DNA of 64,000 nucleotides from Candidatus Fredericiella danica (GTDB lineage Bacteria > Chloroflexota > Anaerolineae > Caldilineales > Caldilineaceae). The stretch covers positions 62,001 through 126,000 of the forward strand of contig JADJPH010000007.1 of the NCBI GenBank assembly GCA_016713335.1. The letters are read 5' to 3'. Of the stretch, positions 36,358-45,547 are shown one piece after another. The notes below the pieces were generated by a model that was given only the letters and a program-made list of their open reading frames with translations, was not told the origin of the DNA and ran no database searches. Made by a program: the position numbers and the translations under genes. Within the stretch, counting starts at the first letter, position 1. The number at the start of each line of letters is the position of its first letter.

Positions 36358-38446
36358 ATGAACATCAGGCAAATCAAGAAGTATATCGTCGTCGTTGGCA
36401 GCCTTGCACTGGTGAGTATTTTTCTCGCGGCGTGTGCACCGATCACTCCGGTTGCGGCGCCCCCCGCCGCGGACGCCGCGTCAACGCCGGCCCCAGCCGG
36501 TGAGAGCGCAGCCCCCACGCTGGAAGGAGTCGTTTGGGAGTTGGTGAGTTATCGCGATGATTCCGGCGCACAGGTGGAAGCAACCGCCCCGGCAAGCATT
36601 GCGCTGGAGGCAGGGAGCATCAGCGGCAGCGCCGGCTGTAACCGGCTCTTTGCCAGTTATGTCGTCGACGGCTCACAACTGACCATCGAGCCGGGTGGCA
36701 GCAGCATGATGATGTGCGATGAAGCGGTCATGGCGCAGGAGGCTGCCGTCCTTGCCAACCTGGGCAAGGTGACATCCTACGCCATCGATGAAGCCGGCCA
36801 ATTGGACCTGCTGGATGCAGATGGCAACGTTGTGCTGTCCTTCACCGAACAGGTTGCGCCGTCGTTGACCGGCGTCGTCTGGGAAGCGACCAACTACAAC
36901 AACGGTAGAGAAGCAGTCGTAGGCGTATTGGAAGGAACAAAGATCACGGCGCTCTTTGGCGAAGACGGCATGCTGTCGGGTTCCGCCGGCTGCAACAACT
37001 ATGTGACAGGCTACACCGTGGACGGCAACTCGCTCACCATCGAGCCTGCCGCCTCGACGATGATGATGTGCCCCGAACCCGAAGGCGTGATGGAACAGGA
37101 AGCCGCCTACCTTGCGGCGCTGGCGATCGCGGCAACCTACTCGATTCGCGATGGTGTGCTGGAAATGCGCACCGCCGATGATGCCATGGTGGCGCGCTAC
37201 GTAGTCTCCACGGATGAGGAGCCTGCCAACCCCGACGAGGGAAACCAGCGCCGACCCGGATCCAGTGGTAGACACGGCTGATGCGCCGGCGGTCGACCTC
37301 GCGGAAACGAGCACACCGGCCGCAACCGGCGTCGTCACCGCACCGCTTGGCGTCAACGTACGCACCGGTCCTGGCACCCAATACGCGATCCTGGGGATTG
37401 CGCCCCTCGGGACCGAGGGTGAAATCGTCGGCGTCAGCGAAGACGGCGACTGGTGGGTTGCGAGCGTACCGGCGGCCCCAGACGGTATCGGCTGGGTGGC
37501 TGCCGCCTATGTAGCAGCCACCGGCGCCGACGACGTCCCCGTGTTCCCCACACCGCCCCTTCCCGAACCTCCGGCCGCGGTCGATGCAGGAACTGGCTAT
37601 GCCGTGGCACAGAATACCATCTTGTTATCCGCCTCGCGCGTGGTTCAAGAGGGTAACCGGGTGTACGAACTAGAGGACATCTACACCGTGGATGCGACGC
37701 CTGGTTCACAACTAGAGCTGGTGGCCAGGAACGCGATGCAACCTGCGCTCAGCCCAGATCGCGCAACGCTTGCCTACCGCAGCATGCAGGCCGATATGCT
37801 GGGCATCGGCGGCTATGACGTCGCCACGGGCCAGCGCCTGCGTTTTTCCGGCTTTGTGGAAGATAGCAGCCCGCGGTGGAGTCCTTCCGGCGGCCAGATC
37901 GTCTTTGCCTCCAATCGGCAGGGCGACCGTCGCTGGCGCGTCTATATCACCGACGCGGTGAACAAAGTGAACCCCAACGACATGAACTATGTGGAATTGG
38001 GCTTTGGCAAGGATCCGGACTGGCACCCCAGCCAGGATCTGATCATCGTCAAGGGCTGCGATGACCAGGGACAGAATTGCGGCATGTACACCATGAGCCT
38101 GGACGGTTCGGGGCGGACCCAGTTCACAGACAATGCCACCGACGCAATGCCGCGCTATTTCCCGGACGGCAGCGCGGTGGTCTTCATGAGCGAACGCGAT
38201 GGCAACTGGGATCTCTACCGTGCCAGCACGGCGGATGGTGCGGTCACACGGTTGACGGACGATCCGGCCCCGGATGGGCTGCCTGCGGTCAGCCCCGATG
38301 GCCAACAGATTGCCTTCATCAGCAAGCGTGGCGGCAGTTGGGGCGTCTGGACCCTGCCGGCCGCCGGAGGCGCTGTAACGCAGGTTGCTACCATCCCCGG
38401 TGAGTTGCCCTCCTGGCTGTTGCAGGCAGTGGACTGGCCGAAGTAA
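36358..38446 (+). CDS. Lipoprotein with two META domains, SH3b domain and TolB-like propeller, one frame break
   Basis: From ATG 36358 (GAGGAGG site): signal with lipobox FLAAC, then two META (HslJ-like) domains, each with SGSAGCN and a SMMMC or TMMMC motif. Near 37240 the frame breaks inside a Pro/Asp linker. The second frame continues through an SH3b domain (VNVRTGPGTQYAILGIAPLG, GIGWVAAAYV) and WD40-like PD40 repeats (SPRWSPSGGQIVFASNRQGD, PRYFPDGSAVVFMSERDGNW). The second part has no signal peptide and starts in the linker, so one gene of about 695 residues is likelier than two. Probably an outer-face envelope protein; function unknown. Confidence 0.75.
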
Positions 38447-38471
38447 AGTCAGTCGTACTAGGAATTGTGCA

Positions 38472-38522
38472 GGGGGGCTGAGTGATGGACACTCGGCCCC
38501 CCCACATTTATTGTGGTCTTTT
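38472..38522 (+). terminator. Terminator after the META/TolB lipoprotein gene
   Basis: GGGGGGCTGAGTG and CACTCGGCCCCCC form a 13-bp stem with one G-U pair and a 5-nt loop (38472-38502). CCACA-TTTAT-TGTGG and a short T-run follow. Confidence 0.75.
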
Positions 38523-38531
38523 GGAGGACGA

Positions 38532-39035
38532 ATGGTCGTTGCGCAGGGCGACACAAGCGATTTATCCACCTGGGATTCAAACCCGCCGGTTGGCGCCGGT
38601 GTGCATGTGGTGCTTGACCTGGTCAGTGAGGCAGGTGACCGGGAGCGGCTGGAACTCGATGTTGTGCCGGACAACGCCGCGGACTTTGATGCTGGATTGT
38701 TGGGAATCGGCACGCCGTTGGGGAAGGCGATTGCCGGGCGCCGCGCGGGAACCGTGGCGCCCTATCGGAAAGGTGACCTGGTGGAGGTGGCCATCCTCGC
38801 GGTAACCCCCACGGTCACACCTGCGAGCGACGATGCAGCAACCCGCCGCCAGGCCAATCTGGACAAGGCGAGGCAGGATATTGCGCGTACCAACGCTGAA
38901 ATCTTCTCCACCACCTTTGACAGCAAATGGGGTGGCTACGACGCCGCTGCTGTTGACTGGACAGCAGTGACAAGATCGATCCTCCGCAAGACGACACCGG
39001 AAAAGGCTAGGCAGTTCTACCGTATTAACGCGTGA
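38532..39035 (+). CDS. GreA/GreB C-terminal-like protein
   Basis: 167 residues from ATG 38532 with the ribosome site TTGGAGGACGA. Residues about 25-90 resemble the FKBP-like C-terminal domain of Gre factors and nucleoside-diphosphate-kinase regulators: LDLVSEAGDRERLELDVVPD, LLGIGTPLGKAIAGRRAGTV, YRKGDLVEVAILAVTP. The N-terminal coiled coil of GreA is missing, so it cannot act as a cleavage factor in the usual way. The C-terminal half (DKARQDIARTNAEIFSTTFD) is not recognised. Its end overlaps the tail of the next, convergent gene by about 10 bp. Confidence 0.65.
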   Translation: MVVAQGDTSDLSTWDSNPPVGAGVHVVLDLVSEAGDRERLELDVVPDNAADFDAGLLGIGTPLGKAIAGRRAGTVAPYRKGDLVEVAILAVTPTVTPASDDAATRRQANLDKARQDIARTNAEIFSTTFDSKWGGYDAAAVDWTAVTRSILRKTTPEKARQFYRINA

Positions 39036-39402
39036 TCGGAGGGATCTCTTCGAACGCGAAGTAGACTTGTTTTCCGTTCGCACGTGCGATCGCAACCATT
39101 TCATCCGCACCCGATGAGGCGCCGCCAATCCGCAGGCAGGCATCGCACCTTGCCACCAGATGTCGGGAAATCGGATGAAAGATCTCGTTGAAGATCGCGT
39201 CACCGATCCGTTCTGAACCCGCTTCTTCGATCAACGGCACAGCGAACCATTCGCCCATCACCGGCAGATGGCCGGCTCGGAAGACCCGTAACGCCATTGC
39301 CGTCATGGCCTGCACGTTTGCGGCGATCAGCGCTGGGTCGTCGTTCGTGCCAGAGCGGTAGGGGCCGGCAATCAAGATCATCATAGGTGCTTCAGTTGTC
39401 AT
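39025..39402 (-). CDS. DUF4406 / nucleoside 2-deoxyribosyltransferase-like protein
   Basis: 125 residues beginning MMILIAGPYRSGT, the Rossmann-like phosphate-contacting strand of this superfamily. It continues with GHLPVMGEWFAVPLIEEAGS and a C-terminal strand ARCDACLRIGGASSGADEMV, which carries the conserved SxGADxE-type motif as SSGADEM. Related proteins cleave or transfer the glycosidic bond of deoxynucleosides, or bind nucleotides. No operon partner. Confidence 0.7.
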   Translation of the reverse strand: MTTEAPMMILIAGPYRSGTNDDPALIAANVQAMTAMALRVFRAGHLPVMGEWFAVPLIEEAGSERIGDAIFNEIFHPISRHLVARCDACLRIGGASSGADEMVAIARANGKQVYFAFEEIPPITR

Positions 39403-39485
39403 CGAGTCTCCTCACGTCCTTTTCTAGCCTGTTCCAGCGCATACCGCACGATACCGTCATGTACCGACATCTATTGCAATTCACC

Positions 39486-40517
39486 TCAAACACGCACCTG
39501 ATAGAGGTAGCGCCGGAAGTTGCAGGAAGTGGAATCATATTCTCCGGAATCCGCAATTGACTCCGCCATCAGGTTCTCGTAGATGAAGCCATTGCCTTCG
39601 GCCTCGAACTCGGCGCGCATGCGTTCAGCCACCACCCGCTTGCGCTGCATCAGCCCCCAGGTGCCGGCGCTAAAGTCCCACGCGCGGAAAGTCAGCCCCA
39701 CGCGCGTCAGGGCGGTGGCCAAAGTGGTCTGATTCGGCTCCAGCATGGTGCGTGAGGCATCCGGGTCCCACACCATTTCCATCCAAAAGACGAAGAATTG
39801 CCCACCGGGTGCCAGCATCCTGTAGATTCGCCGCAGCGTGTCATCCAGATTCCTGGGCATGTAGAGCGTGTCGACCGATAGGATGGCGTCAAACGCACCA
39901 TCGGGGTAAGGGAGTGCGTCGAGATTGCCTACATCGAACGCCAGCCGATCTCGTTTGGCGGTCGTGCGCACCTGTGCGGCCGCAATGGCCTCTGGCATAT
40001 AGTCCATGCCCCAGACGTGGGCGCCGGTCACATCCGAGATGTACTCAGCGATCATCCCCACGCCACAACCGAGATCGAGTACTCGCATCGTGGCGTCGAG
40101 TGCCGCAACCTCGAGTAGGAAGTCGAGCTGCGGCATGTCGCTGAAGTTCGCCTGGTGGAGGTGCTTGCCAAAGACCTCCTCGCAATAACGGGCAAAAGCC
40201 GCACTCTTGGGTCCCGCCGTATAGTACTCCTTATAGAAGTACCAGATCGGCGGGCGCTGTGCGCGCACAGTTCGTGCTGCGGCCAGCCCGGATTCGGTCA
40301 GCGCAACCCTCTCCGGTGTGGCAACCATCAGTCCGCGCGCAACAAGCGCCGGATATGCACTGCTCCAATCCACGCGAAAACAACGAAAGTATGCGCCTGC
40401 GTCCTCGAGGGTCTGCGGATAGAACGAGTAATGGTTGTTATTTGGGGTCTCGACCGGATCGACGAGTTCAGCATGTGCAATCAGCGCCTGAACTTCAACC
40501 TCTGACAGCGAGTCCAT
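39486..40517 (-). CDS. SAM-dependent class I methyltransferase
   Basis: 343 residues. The N-terminal 110 form a winged-helix-like region (LIAHAELVDPVETPNNNHYS, LTESGLAAARTVRAQRPPIW). Then follows a Rossmann methyltransferase with motif I VLDLGCGVGMIAEYI, HVWGMDYMPEAIAAAQ, DAILSVDTLYMPRNLDDTLR and MLAPGGQFFVFWMEMV. Substrate unknown. The gene is followed downstream by nothing on its strand and lies 25 bp from the IspD-like gene end. Confidence 0.85.
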   Translation of the reverse strand: MDSLSEVEVQALIAHAELVDPVETPNNNHYSFYPQTLEDAGAYFRCFRVDWSSAYPALVARGLMVATPERVALTESGLAAARTVRAQRPPIWYFYKEYYTAGPKSAAFARYCEEVFGKHLHQANFSDMPQLDFLLEVAALDATMRVLDLGCGVGMIAEYISDVTGAHVWGMDYMPEAIAAAQVRTTAKRDRLAFDVGNLDALPYPDGAFDAILSVDTLYMPRNLDDTLRRIYRMLAPGGQFFVFWMEMVWDPDASRTMLEPNQTTLATALTRVGLTFRAWDFSAGTWGLMQRKRVVAERMRAEFEAEGNGFIYENLMAESIADSGEYDSTSCNFRRYLYQVRV

Positions 40518-40542
40518 TTGATCCCCTCAATTGGCTGAGTTG

Positions 40543-41295
40543 TCAACGATGGGTCGAGAACACGGCGTTGTGTGCAGCGGGCATGGAGATTGCGATATGC
40601 CGCTGTGCAGCCACGGCCTGTGCACGTTCCAAATCTTCAGGATAGGTAATCTTGAAATTGTCCTCACAACCGGGTACGAGCCGCACAGCATAGCCGGCCC
40701 AGTCCATCAAGGCAACCGTGCTTTCCTCGCGACGGTTGCCTTCGCACGCCCGGACGTGCGCATCGATCAGCATCTCACGGCTGTATGCGTGTGGCGTCTG
40801 CAGCGTCACGACCTGATTGCGGTGCAGCGTCGTGCGCAGGACGCCGTTGTCCGCAAGCGCCAATCCGTCGCGTGTACGCAAGGGAACAAAGAGCGCCGCA
40901 GCGCCGGTCTCTTCACCTGCGGCCAGCACACTCCGGAAAAGATGGGGTGCAACAAATGGGCGCGCCACTTCGTGCAGCAACACCAAGGGCCGCGTCACAT
41001 GTTCCAGCAACCGTGCGACGGTTTCCTGCCGATCCTCACCGCCGGCAACAAGCCGGATTTTCATCCAACTGAATGACTTTGACAAGAGTTTTGCGCCGGC
41101 CTCCAGGTCATCGGCGCGCAGCCCAACGACGATTTCATTGCAGTAGGGGATGACCGCTCGGACTGCGTGCTCGACCAGCGTGCTGCCCTGCAATTTCAGG
41201 AATGCCTTTGGCTGTCGGTCCATCCGTACTCCGTTGCCAGCGCCGAGTAGTACTGCGCTCACCAGATGCGGGGAAGTTACTGGTTGGTTCGCCAT
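40543..41295 (-). CDS. ispD: IspD/TarI-type sugar-phosphate cytidylyltransferase
   Basis: 250 residues from ATG 41295 (MANQPVTSPHLVSAVLLGAG). Cytidylyltransferase landmarks: LLGAGNGVRMDRQPKAFLKL, VAGGEDRQETVARLLEH, LHEVARPFVAPHLF, TLHRNQVVTLQTPHAYSREM and EDNFKITYPEDLERAQAVA. IspD makes CDP-methylerythritol for isoprenoids; its close relative TarI makes CDP-ribitol. Because the neighbour upstream is a CDP-glycerol glycerophosphotransferase-like gene, a wall-polymer role is possible. The symbol is given as the default. Confidence 0.8.
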   Translation of the reverse strand: MANQPVTSPHLVSAVLLGAGNGVRMDRQPKAFLKLQGSTLVEHAVRAVIPYCNEIVVGLRADDLEAGAKLLSKSFSWMKIRLVAGGEDRQETVARLLEHVTRPLVLLHEVARPFVAPHLFRSVLAAGEETGAAALFVPLRTRDGLALADNGVLRTTLHRNQVVTLQTPHAYSREMLIDAHVRACEGNRREESTVALMDWAGYAVRLVPGCEDNFKITYPEDLERAQAVAAQRHIAISMPAAHNAVFSTHR

Positions 41296-42409
41296 GCACG
41301 TATTCTCTCTCTTGTGTTGACCAGGGCCATCGTGGTATGGCCGACTGCGGCTGCCATCGCCATTTGTGTTGTCGCCGCCGCGTGCGGGCAAGTGCGTTCA
41401 CGTGTTCGGCAAGCCGCAGGCTGGTGTTGCCGTCGGCCAGCTCGCCAAACAGTAGAGACCGATAGAACTGACGGCGCGCTGCCCCATGATCGGGATGCTC
41501 CAACGCTCGCGCCACAGCCTGCGGGAGGTGGTTGACGTCGAAGATCTCCTCACCCATGTCGCGCCAGCGCCATTCGAGACCGTTTTTATCCACATACCCC
41601 TCGTCATCGATTCTTGGGCTGGTAATCAGCACCATCGGCCGGTCTAGCGCCAGATATTCGAGCGACACGCTCGATACATCGGTGACGAGCACGTCGGCAG
41701 CTTTCAGGAAAGGCATCACGTCCGCATGTGTATCTTCGACCAGATAGACGTTGCGTTCGGTAGCCGCAAGCCGCTTCCAGACCGCCAACCACTCCGGGAA
41801 GAGATCGCCGATCAAGGGATGCGGTTTGATGACAATATTGAGATTTGCCTGTGCCCCACGCAGCAGTTCAACGGCACGGTCGCCCAACAGCGGCGCCGAC
41901 GAGAGCGACGACTGGAATGTCGGCGCGTACAGTAGCGTCTGATTGCCCTTTGGCAGGTCAAATGTAAGCACCGGCGCACTCACATCAAAGAGCGCATCCA
42001 TTTGTGGATAGCCGACGATCCAGAATTCCTGACGCGGAACCGCATTGGCCGCCACATACCAGTCACGCATGAACGCGCTGCTCACGCAGGCGAAGTCGGC
42101 AGCGCGCACGGAGCGATAGGTCGTGCCTTTGCTGGCGAGCCCGTGACGAGTGTGAACAAACAGCGTTTTTGGCAGATAGGTACGCAGCCGCAGCGCGCCT
42201 ACATCCTCCCCCGATAACACAACATGGGGCTTAAACGCGATCATCTCCGCAATACAGTTTCGCAATGGCGTCATCGAGAAGGTGGCGTCTGGTGTTGCAG
42301 GGCGCACCGGCAGAAACATCCGGCATTCATGCGCCGTGCTTAAGTGCTCAGTCACAGGACCAAGGATTGATTCATGAAATGCGTGTCGTAAAAAAATTCC
42401 GATGCGCAT
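41277..42409 (-). CDS. CDP-glycerol glycerophosphotransferase-like (TagF family) enzyme, uncertain C-terminus
   Basis: Starts at ATG 42409 (MRIGIFLRHAFHESILGPVT). GT-B type features of teichoic-acid polymerases: TLLYAPTFQSSLSSAPLL, NIVIKPHPLIGDLFPEW, LKAADVLVTDVSSVSLEYLA and LDRPMVLITS. An open frame runs on to 41135 through the ispD start, giving an unlikely 160-bp overlap and an unconvincing tail. A single indel near 41390 would instead end it at 41277, overlapping the ispD ATG by about 19 bp. It likely adds polyol phosphate units to a surface polymer. No tagA/tagB-like partners are seen. Confidence 0.75.
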
Positions 42410-42566
42410 GGCCAGATCTCTCGGGAGCCGATAATGGAACAGCCGGCGATGTCTGGTGCAATGACTTGCGCTATCATACCCGACAATCGCCTTCATGAAG
42501 CTTGCAATTTTTTGTAAGGAAAATATTACATCGATTTTGGGAGGTTGTACAGAGCTTTTCAGATGC

Positions 42567-42604
42567 TTGTCAGAATCGTTGAAAACCCGTATAGTGACGG
42601 TATG
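42567..42604 (+). promoter_or_regulatory. Promoter giving a leaderless or near-leaderless mRNA for the DDAH gene
   Basis: TTGTCA (42567-42572), 17-nt spacer, TATAGT (42590-42595), then only six bases to the ATG at 42602. With usual spacing, transcription would start at or next to the A of the start codon. No Shine-Dalgarno precedes the ATG. Confidence 0.7.
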
Positions 42605-43387
42605 TTTACACATGCCGTCATCCGACCACCCGGCGCCAACTTTGCCGAGGGCCTGACAACAGTTGAGCTTGGAACCCCGGATCTTAAGGTAGCTTGCAAG
42701 CAACATACTGCCTATTGTGAAGCGCTCCAGCGATGCGGGCTTACGCTGGTTCGCCTGGACGCCGACGACCTGCATTTCCCTGATTCCACCTTCGTGGAGG
42801 ACGCGGCGATCCTGACCCCGCGCGGGGCGATCCTGATGCGCCCAGGCGCCCCGTCACGTAGTGGCGAAGTCGACGCGATCCGGGAAACGCTGCAGGAGTT
42901 TTATCCAAGGCTCGATGCCATCATCGCGCCGGGCACTGTGGATGGTGGCGACATCTGTGAGGCGGGCGACCACTTCTTCATCGGCATTTCACATCGCACC
43001 AACGAAGCAGGTGCACGAAAACTTGCGGAGATCCTGGCGCGGCAAGGGTATCGCGCATCCTGTGTCGACATCCGCGGCATTCCAAACATCTTGCATATCA
43101 AGAGCGGCATCGCCTACCTGGGCGAAAGCCGGCTGGTGCTGATCGATGCGTTGGCTGAACATGCCGCATTCCGCGACTTCGAGGTGATACGCGTGCCCGC
43201 CGGTGACGAATATGCCGCCAACTGCGTGCGCGTCAATGAGTTTGTGCTGATCCCTGCAGGATTTCCGGAGCTCACGCGCCGGATTGAGGAACTCGGCTAT
43301 GCGACGATTCCCCTCGCCATGTCAGAGTTTCAAAAGATGGACGGCGGGTTGAGTTGTCTATCGCTGCGCTTTACCCCGCCGGGCTGA
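42602..43387 (+). CDS. DDAH-type amidinohydrolase (dimethylarginine dimethylaminohydrolase family)
   Basis: Guanidine-modifying superfamily enzyme that hydrolyses Nω-methylarginines to citrulline plus methylamines. From ATG 42602: MFTHAVIRPPGANFAEGLTT, QHTAYCEALQRCGLTLVRLD, FPDSTFVEDAAILTPRGAIL, RPGAPSRSGEVDAIRE, APGTVDGGDICEAGDHFFIG and the C-terminal catalytic Cys in MDGGLSCLSLRF. The acidic, His and Cys residues of the family are retained. An in-frame extension upstream to 42545 was rejected because the promoter -10 lies inside it. Arginine deiminase is the alternative, but length of 261 and the PDSTFVED motif favour DDAH. Confidence 0.88.
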   Translation: MFTHAVIRPPGANFAEGLTTVELGTPDLKVACKQHTAYCEALQRCGLTLVRLDADDLHFPDSTFVEDAAILTPRGAILMRPGAPSRSGEVDAIRETLQEFYPRLDAIIAPGTVDGGDICEAGDHFFIGISHRTNEAGARKLAEILARQGYRASCVDIRGIPNILHIKSGIAYLGESRLVLIDALAEHAAFRDFEVIRVPAGDEYAANCVRVNEFVLIPAGFPELTRRIEELGYATIPLAMSEFQKMDGGLSCLSLRFTPPG

Positions 43388-43448
43388 GCCTGCGTACAGG
43401 CGCCATCGGTTCACATCAGTGTTTTCTTACAGGAACAGGAGACCATCG

Positions 43449-44222
43449 ATGCCGAAACTACGCGTCGGCGTGCAATTGCACCCGCAGCAGACCACTTACG
43501 CCGCGTTTGCCGAAGCGGTGCGCCAGGCAGACGCGCTGGGCGTCGACACCATCTGGCACTGGGACCACTTCTTCCCACTATATGGGGCAGCGGATGGTCC
43601 CCACTTTGAGGCGTATACGCTGCTCACCGCCATGGCAATGATTACGCAGCGGGCCGAGGTCGGTTGCCTGGTCACCTGCAATAACTATCGCAACTCCAAT
43701 TTGCTGGCCGACATGATGCGCACAATTGACCACATCAGCGGCGGTCGTGCAATTTTGGGCATCGGCGCCGGTTGGTTTCAGCGCGACTATGATGAATATG
43801 GGTACCGGTTTGGGACCTGGACCGACCGGTTTGACGCGTTCGAGCAAAATCTACCCATCATCCGCGAGCGCTGGTCCAAACTCAACCCGCCGCCCATCCG
43901 TGACATCCCGATCCTGATCGGCGGCGGCGGCGAGAAGAAGACGTTACGCCTTACCGCGCTGTACGCTGACATGTGGAATGGGTTTGGTGGCCCTGACGAT
44001 TTCCGCCGCAAGAACGAGGTGCTCGACCGCTGGTGTGCCGAAATGGGCCGTGATCCACAAGCCATCGAGCGCACAGCATCCATCAATCCGGAGGATATCG
44101 ACCGGCTAGATGAGTTTGTGGACGCCGGCGTTACGCACATGATCCTTGGTAATGGAGCGCCATTCGAGTTTGATGATGTTGCGCGCATGGTAGCATGGCG
44201 TGATCAAAATTCGAGCCAATGA
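43449..44222 (+). CDS. LLM-class F420-dependent oxidoreductase
   Basis: 257 residues from MPKLRVGVQLHPQQTTYAAF. A luciferase-like TIM barrel with GVDTIWHWDHFFPLYG, AMITQRAEVGCLVTCNNYRN, GGRAILGIGAGWFQRDYDEY and IPILIGGGGEKKTLRL. The HWDHFFP and GIGAGW segments resemble F420-dependent members. It starts 61 bp after the DDAH gene on the same strand. Substrate unknown. ACAGGAACAGGAGACC supplies the ribosome site. Confidence 0.87.
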   Translation: MPKLRVGVQLHPQQTTYAAFAEAVRQADALGVDTIWHWDHFFPLYGAADGPHFEAYTLLTAMAMITQRAEVGCLVTCNNYRNSNLLADMMRTIDHISGGRAILGIGAGWFQRDYDEYGYRFGTWTDRFDAFEQNLPIIRERWSKLNPPPIRDIPILIGGGGEKKTLRLTALYADMWNGFGGPDDFRRKNEVLDRWCAEMGRDPQAIERTASINPEDIDRLDEFVDAGVTHMILGNGAPFEFDDVARMVAWRDQNSSQ

Positions 44223-44239
44223 GTGTAGATCTGCTGTAG

Positions 44240-44267
44240 TTTACCGATAGCTCGAATGTGCTATACT
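44240..44267 (+). promoter_or_regulatory. Promoter upstream of the class V aminotransferase
   Basis: TTTACC (44240-44245), 16-nt spacer, TATACT (44262-44267). It would give a leader of about 135 nt before the ATG at 44412. Confidence 0.6.
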
Positions 44268-44298
44268 CGCAGTTAGCGCGTGGCATCTAGAAAGCCCT

Positions 44299-44380
44299 TG
44301 CGTCCTGATGGAGGACCTATTTGCGGGATGACGGCGCTTCGATGCGCCGGAGAAACGGGCGCGCTCTCTTAAGCAAATGC
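44299..44380 (+). promoter_or_regulatory. Structured 5' leader of the aminotransferase gene, candidate cis-regulatory RNA
   Basis: Hairpin 1: GTCCT-GATGG-AGGAC (44302-44316). Hairpin 2: CGGCGC-TTCGAT-GCGCCG (44332-44349). A long-range helix ATTTGC (44319-44324) with GCAAAT (44373-44378) would enclose hairpin 2. TTGC at 44299-44302 could compete for the same GCAA, giving two alternative states. I did not recognise a known riboswitch consensus. Confidence 0.45.
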
Positions 44381-44411
44381 GTCAAGAATCGTTGTGGATG
44401 AACAACTAACG

Positions 44412-45537
44412 ATGCCCCATGATGAACGCTTCCCGATCTTAAAAGATCGTGTCTTTCTTAACAGTTGCTCCAAGGGCGCGCTCTCGCTCGACGTGCGCGG
44501 CGTATGCGCAGTACCTGATGGACTGGGAGACGCTCGGTTCGCCGTGGGAACTGTGGGTCGCAAAACTTGAACAGGCACGCGCAAAGTTCGCGGCGCTCAT
44601 CAACGCACACCCTGACGAAATCGCCGTCGTCACTTCCGTGTCACAGGCCGTCAGTGTGCTGGCCAGCGCCTTTGACTGGCAAGGCAAGCGCAACCAGATC
44701 GTGGTCGACGATTTCTCCTTCCCGGCGGTGGCCCAGGTGTGGCACGCCCAGGCCCCGCAGGGCGCCCGCATCCTCCACGCACCGGCCGCAGACCACATCA
44801 TCCCGCTGGAGCACTACGCGCATCGCATCGACGACCGGACCGCCCTTGTCTCGGCCGCACACGTCTGTTACCGCAATGGCGTGAAGCAGGACGCCGCCGC
44901 CATTGCCCGCCTCGCCCATGCCCAGGGCGCCTGGATGCTCCTCGACGCCTACCAGTCGCTGGGCACGGTTCCTATCGACGTCAAGGAGTTGGACGTTGAT
45001 TTCCTGGTGGGCGGCGCGCTCAAATACCTGCTCGGCTCGTCGGGTCTGGCCTGGCTGTATGTGCGCCGTGAACTGATCGAGCAGTTAACACCTACATCGG
45101 GCGGCTGGTTTACGCAGGCCAACATCTTTGCGATGGACATTCACCACCATATGCCGTCGCCGACCGCGCGACGCTTCGAGGCCGGCACACCGCCGGTGCC
45201 TAACCTCTACGCCGGTATCGCCGGGTTGCACATCGTCGAGGAAGTGGGCATGGCGGCAATTGCAGAACAGGTGCAAACGCTCACGAGCTCGATCAAAGCC
45301 AACGCCCTGCGTTGCGGCTACCAACTGGCCACGCCCGTGGATCCGGAGCGGCATGGCGCACTGATCGCGATGCGTGCACATCAGGTCGATGGATTGGTCA
45401 AGCGGTTGGAACAGATGGGGGTCATCACCTCCAGCCGTGACGGCAACCTGCGGATCTCGCCCCACTTCTACAACAGCCTGGAGGATGTGGAGCGACTCTT
45501 CGCGGCGCTGGCTCAGCACCGGGATTTTCTGATCTGA
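44412..45537 (+). CDS. Class V PLP-dependent aminotransferase/cysteine desulfurase-like, one frame break
   Basis: From ATG 44412: MPHDERFPILKDRVFLNSCS KGALSLDVR, then a break near 44496 and AYAQYLMDWETLGSPWELWV in the other frame. The PLP fold is clear: NAHPDEIAVVTSVSQAVSVL, WMLLDAYQSLGTVPIDVKEL (with the Asp that binds the PLP nitrogen), and the Schiff-base lysine in FLVGGALKYLLGSSGLAWLY. Related enzymes are kynureninases, isopenicillin-N epimerase-like proteins and SufS/CsdA. The absence of a catalytic Cys loop after the fold argues against a cysteine desulfurase. Role unknown. Confidence 0.8.
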
Positions 45538-45547
45538 CCGGTAACGC

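Noticed and set aside
42410..42775. N-terminal extension of the TagF-like frame
   Set aside because: It would overlap the promoter and start of the divergent DDAH gene, and the first 122 residues are unlike the family.
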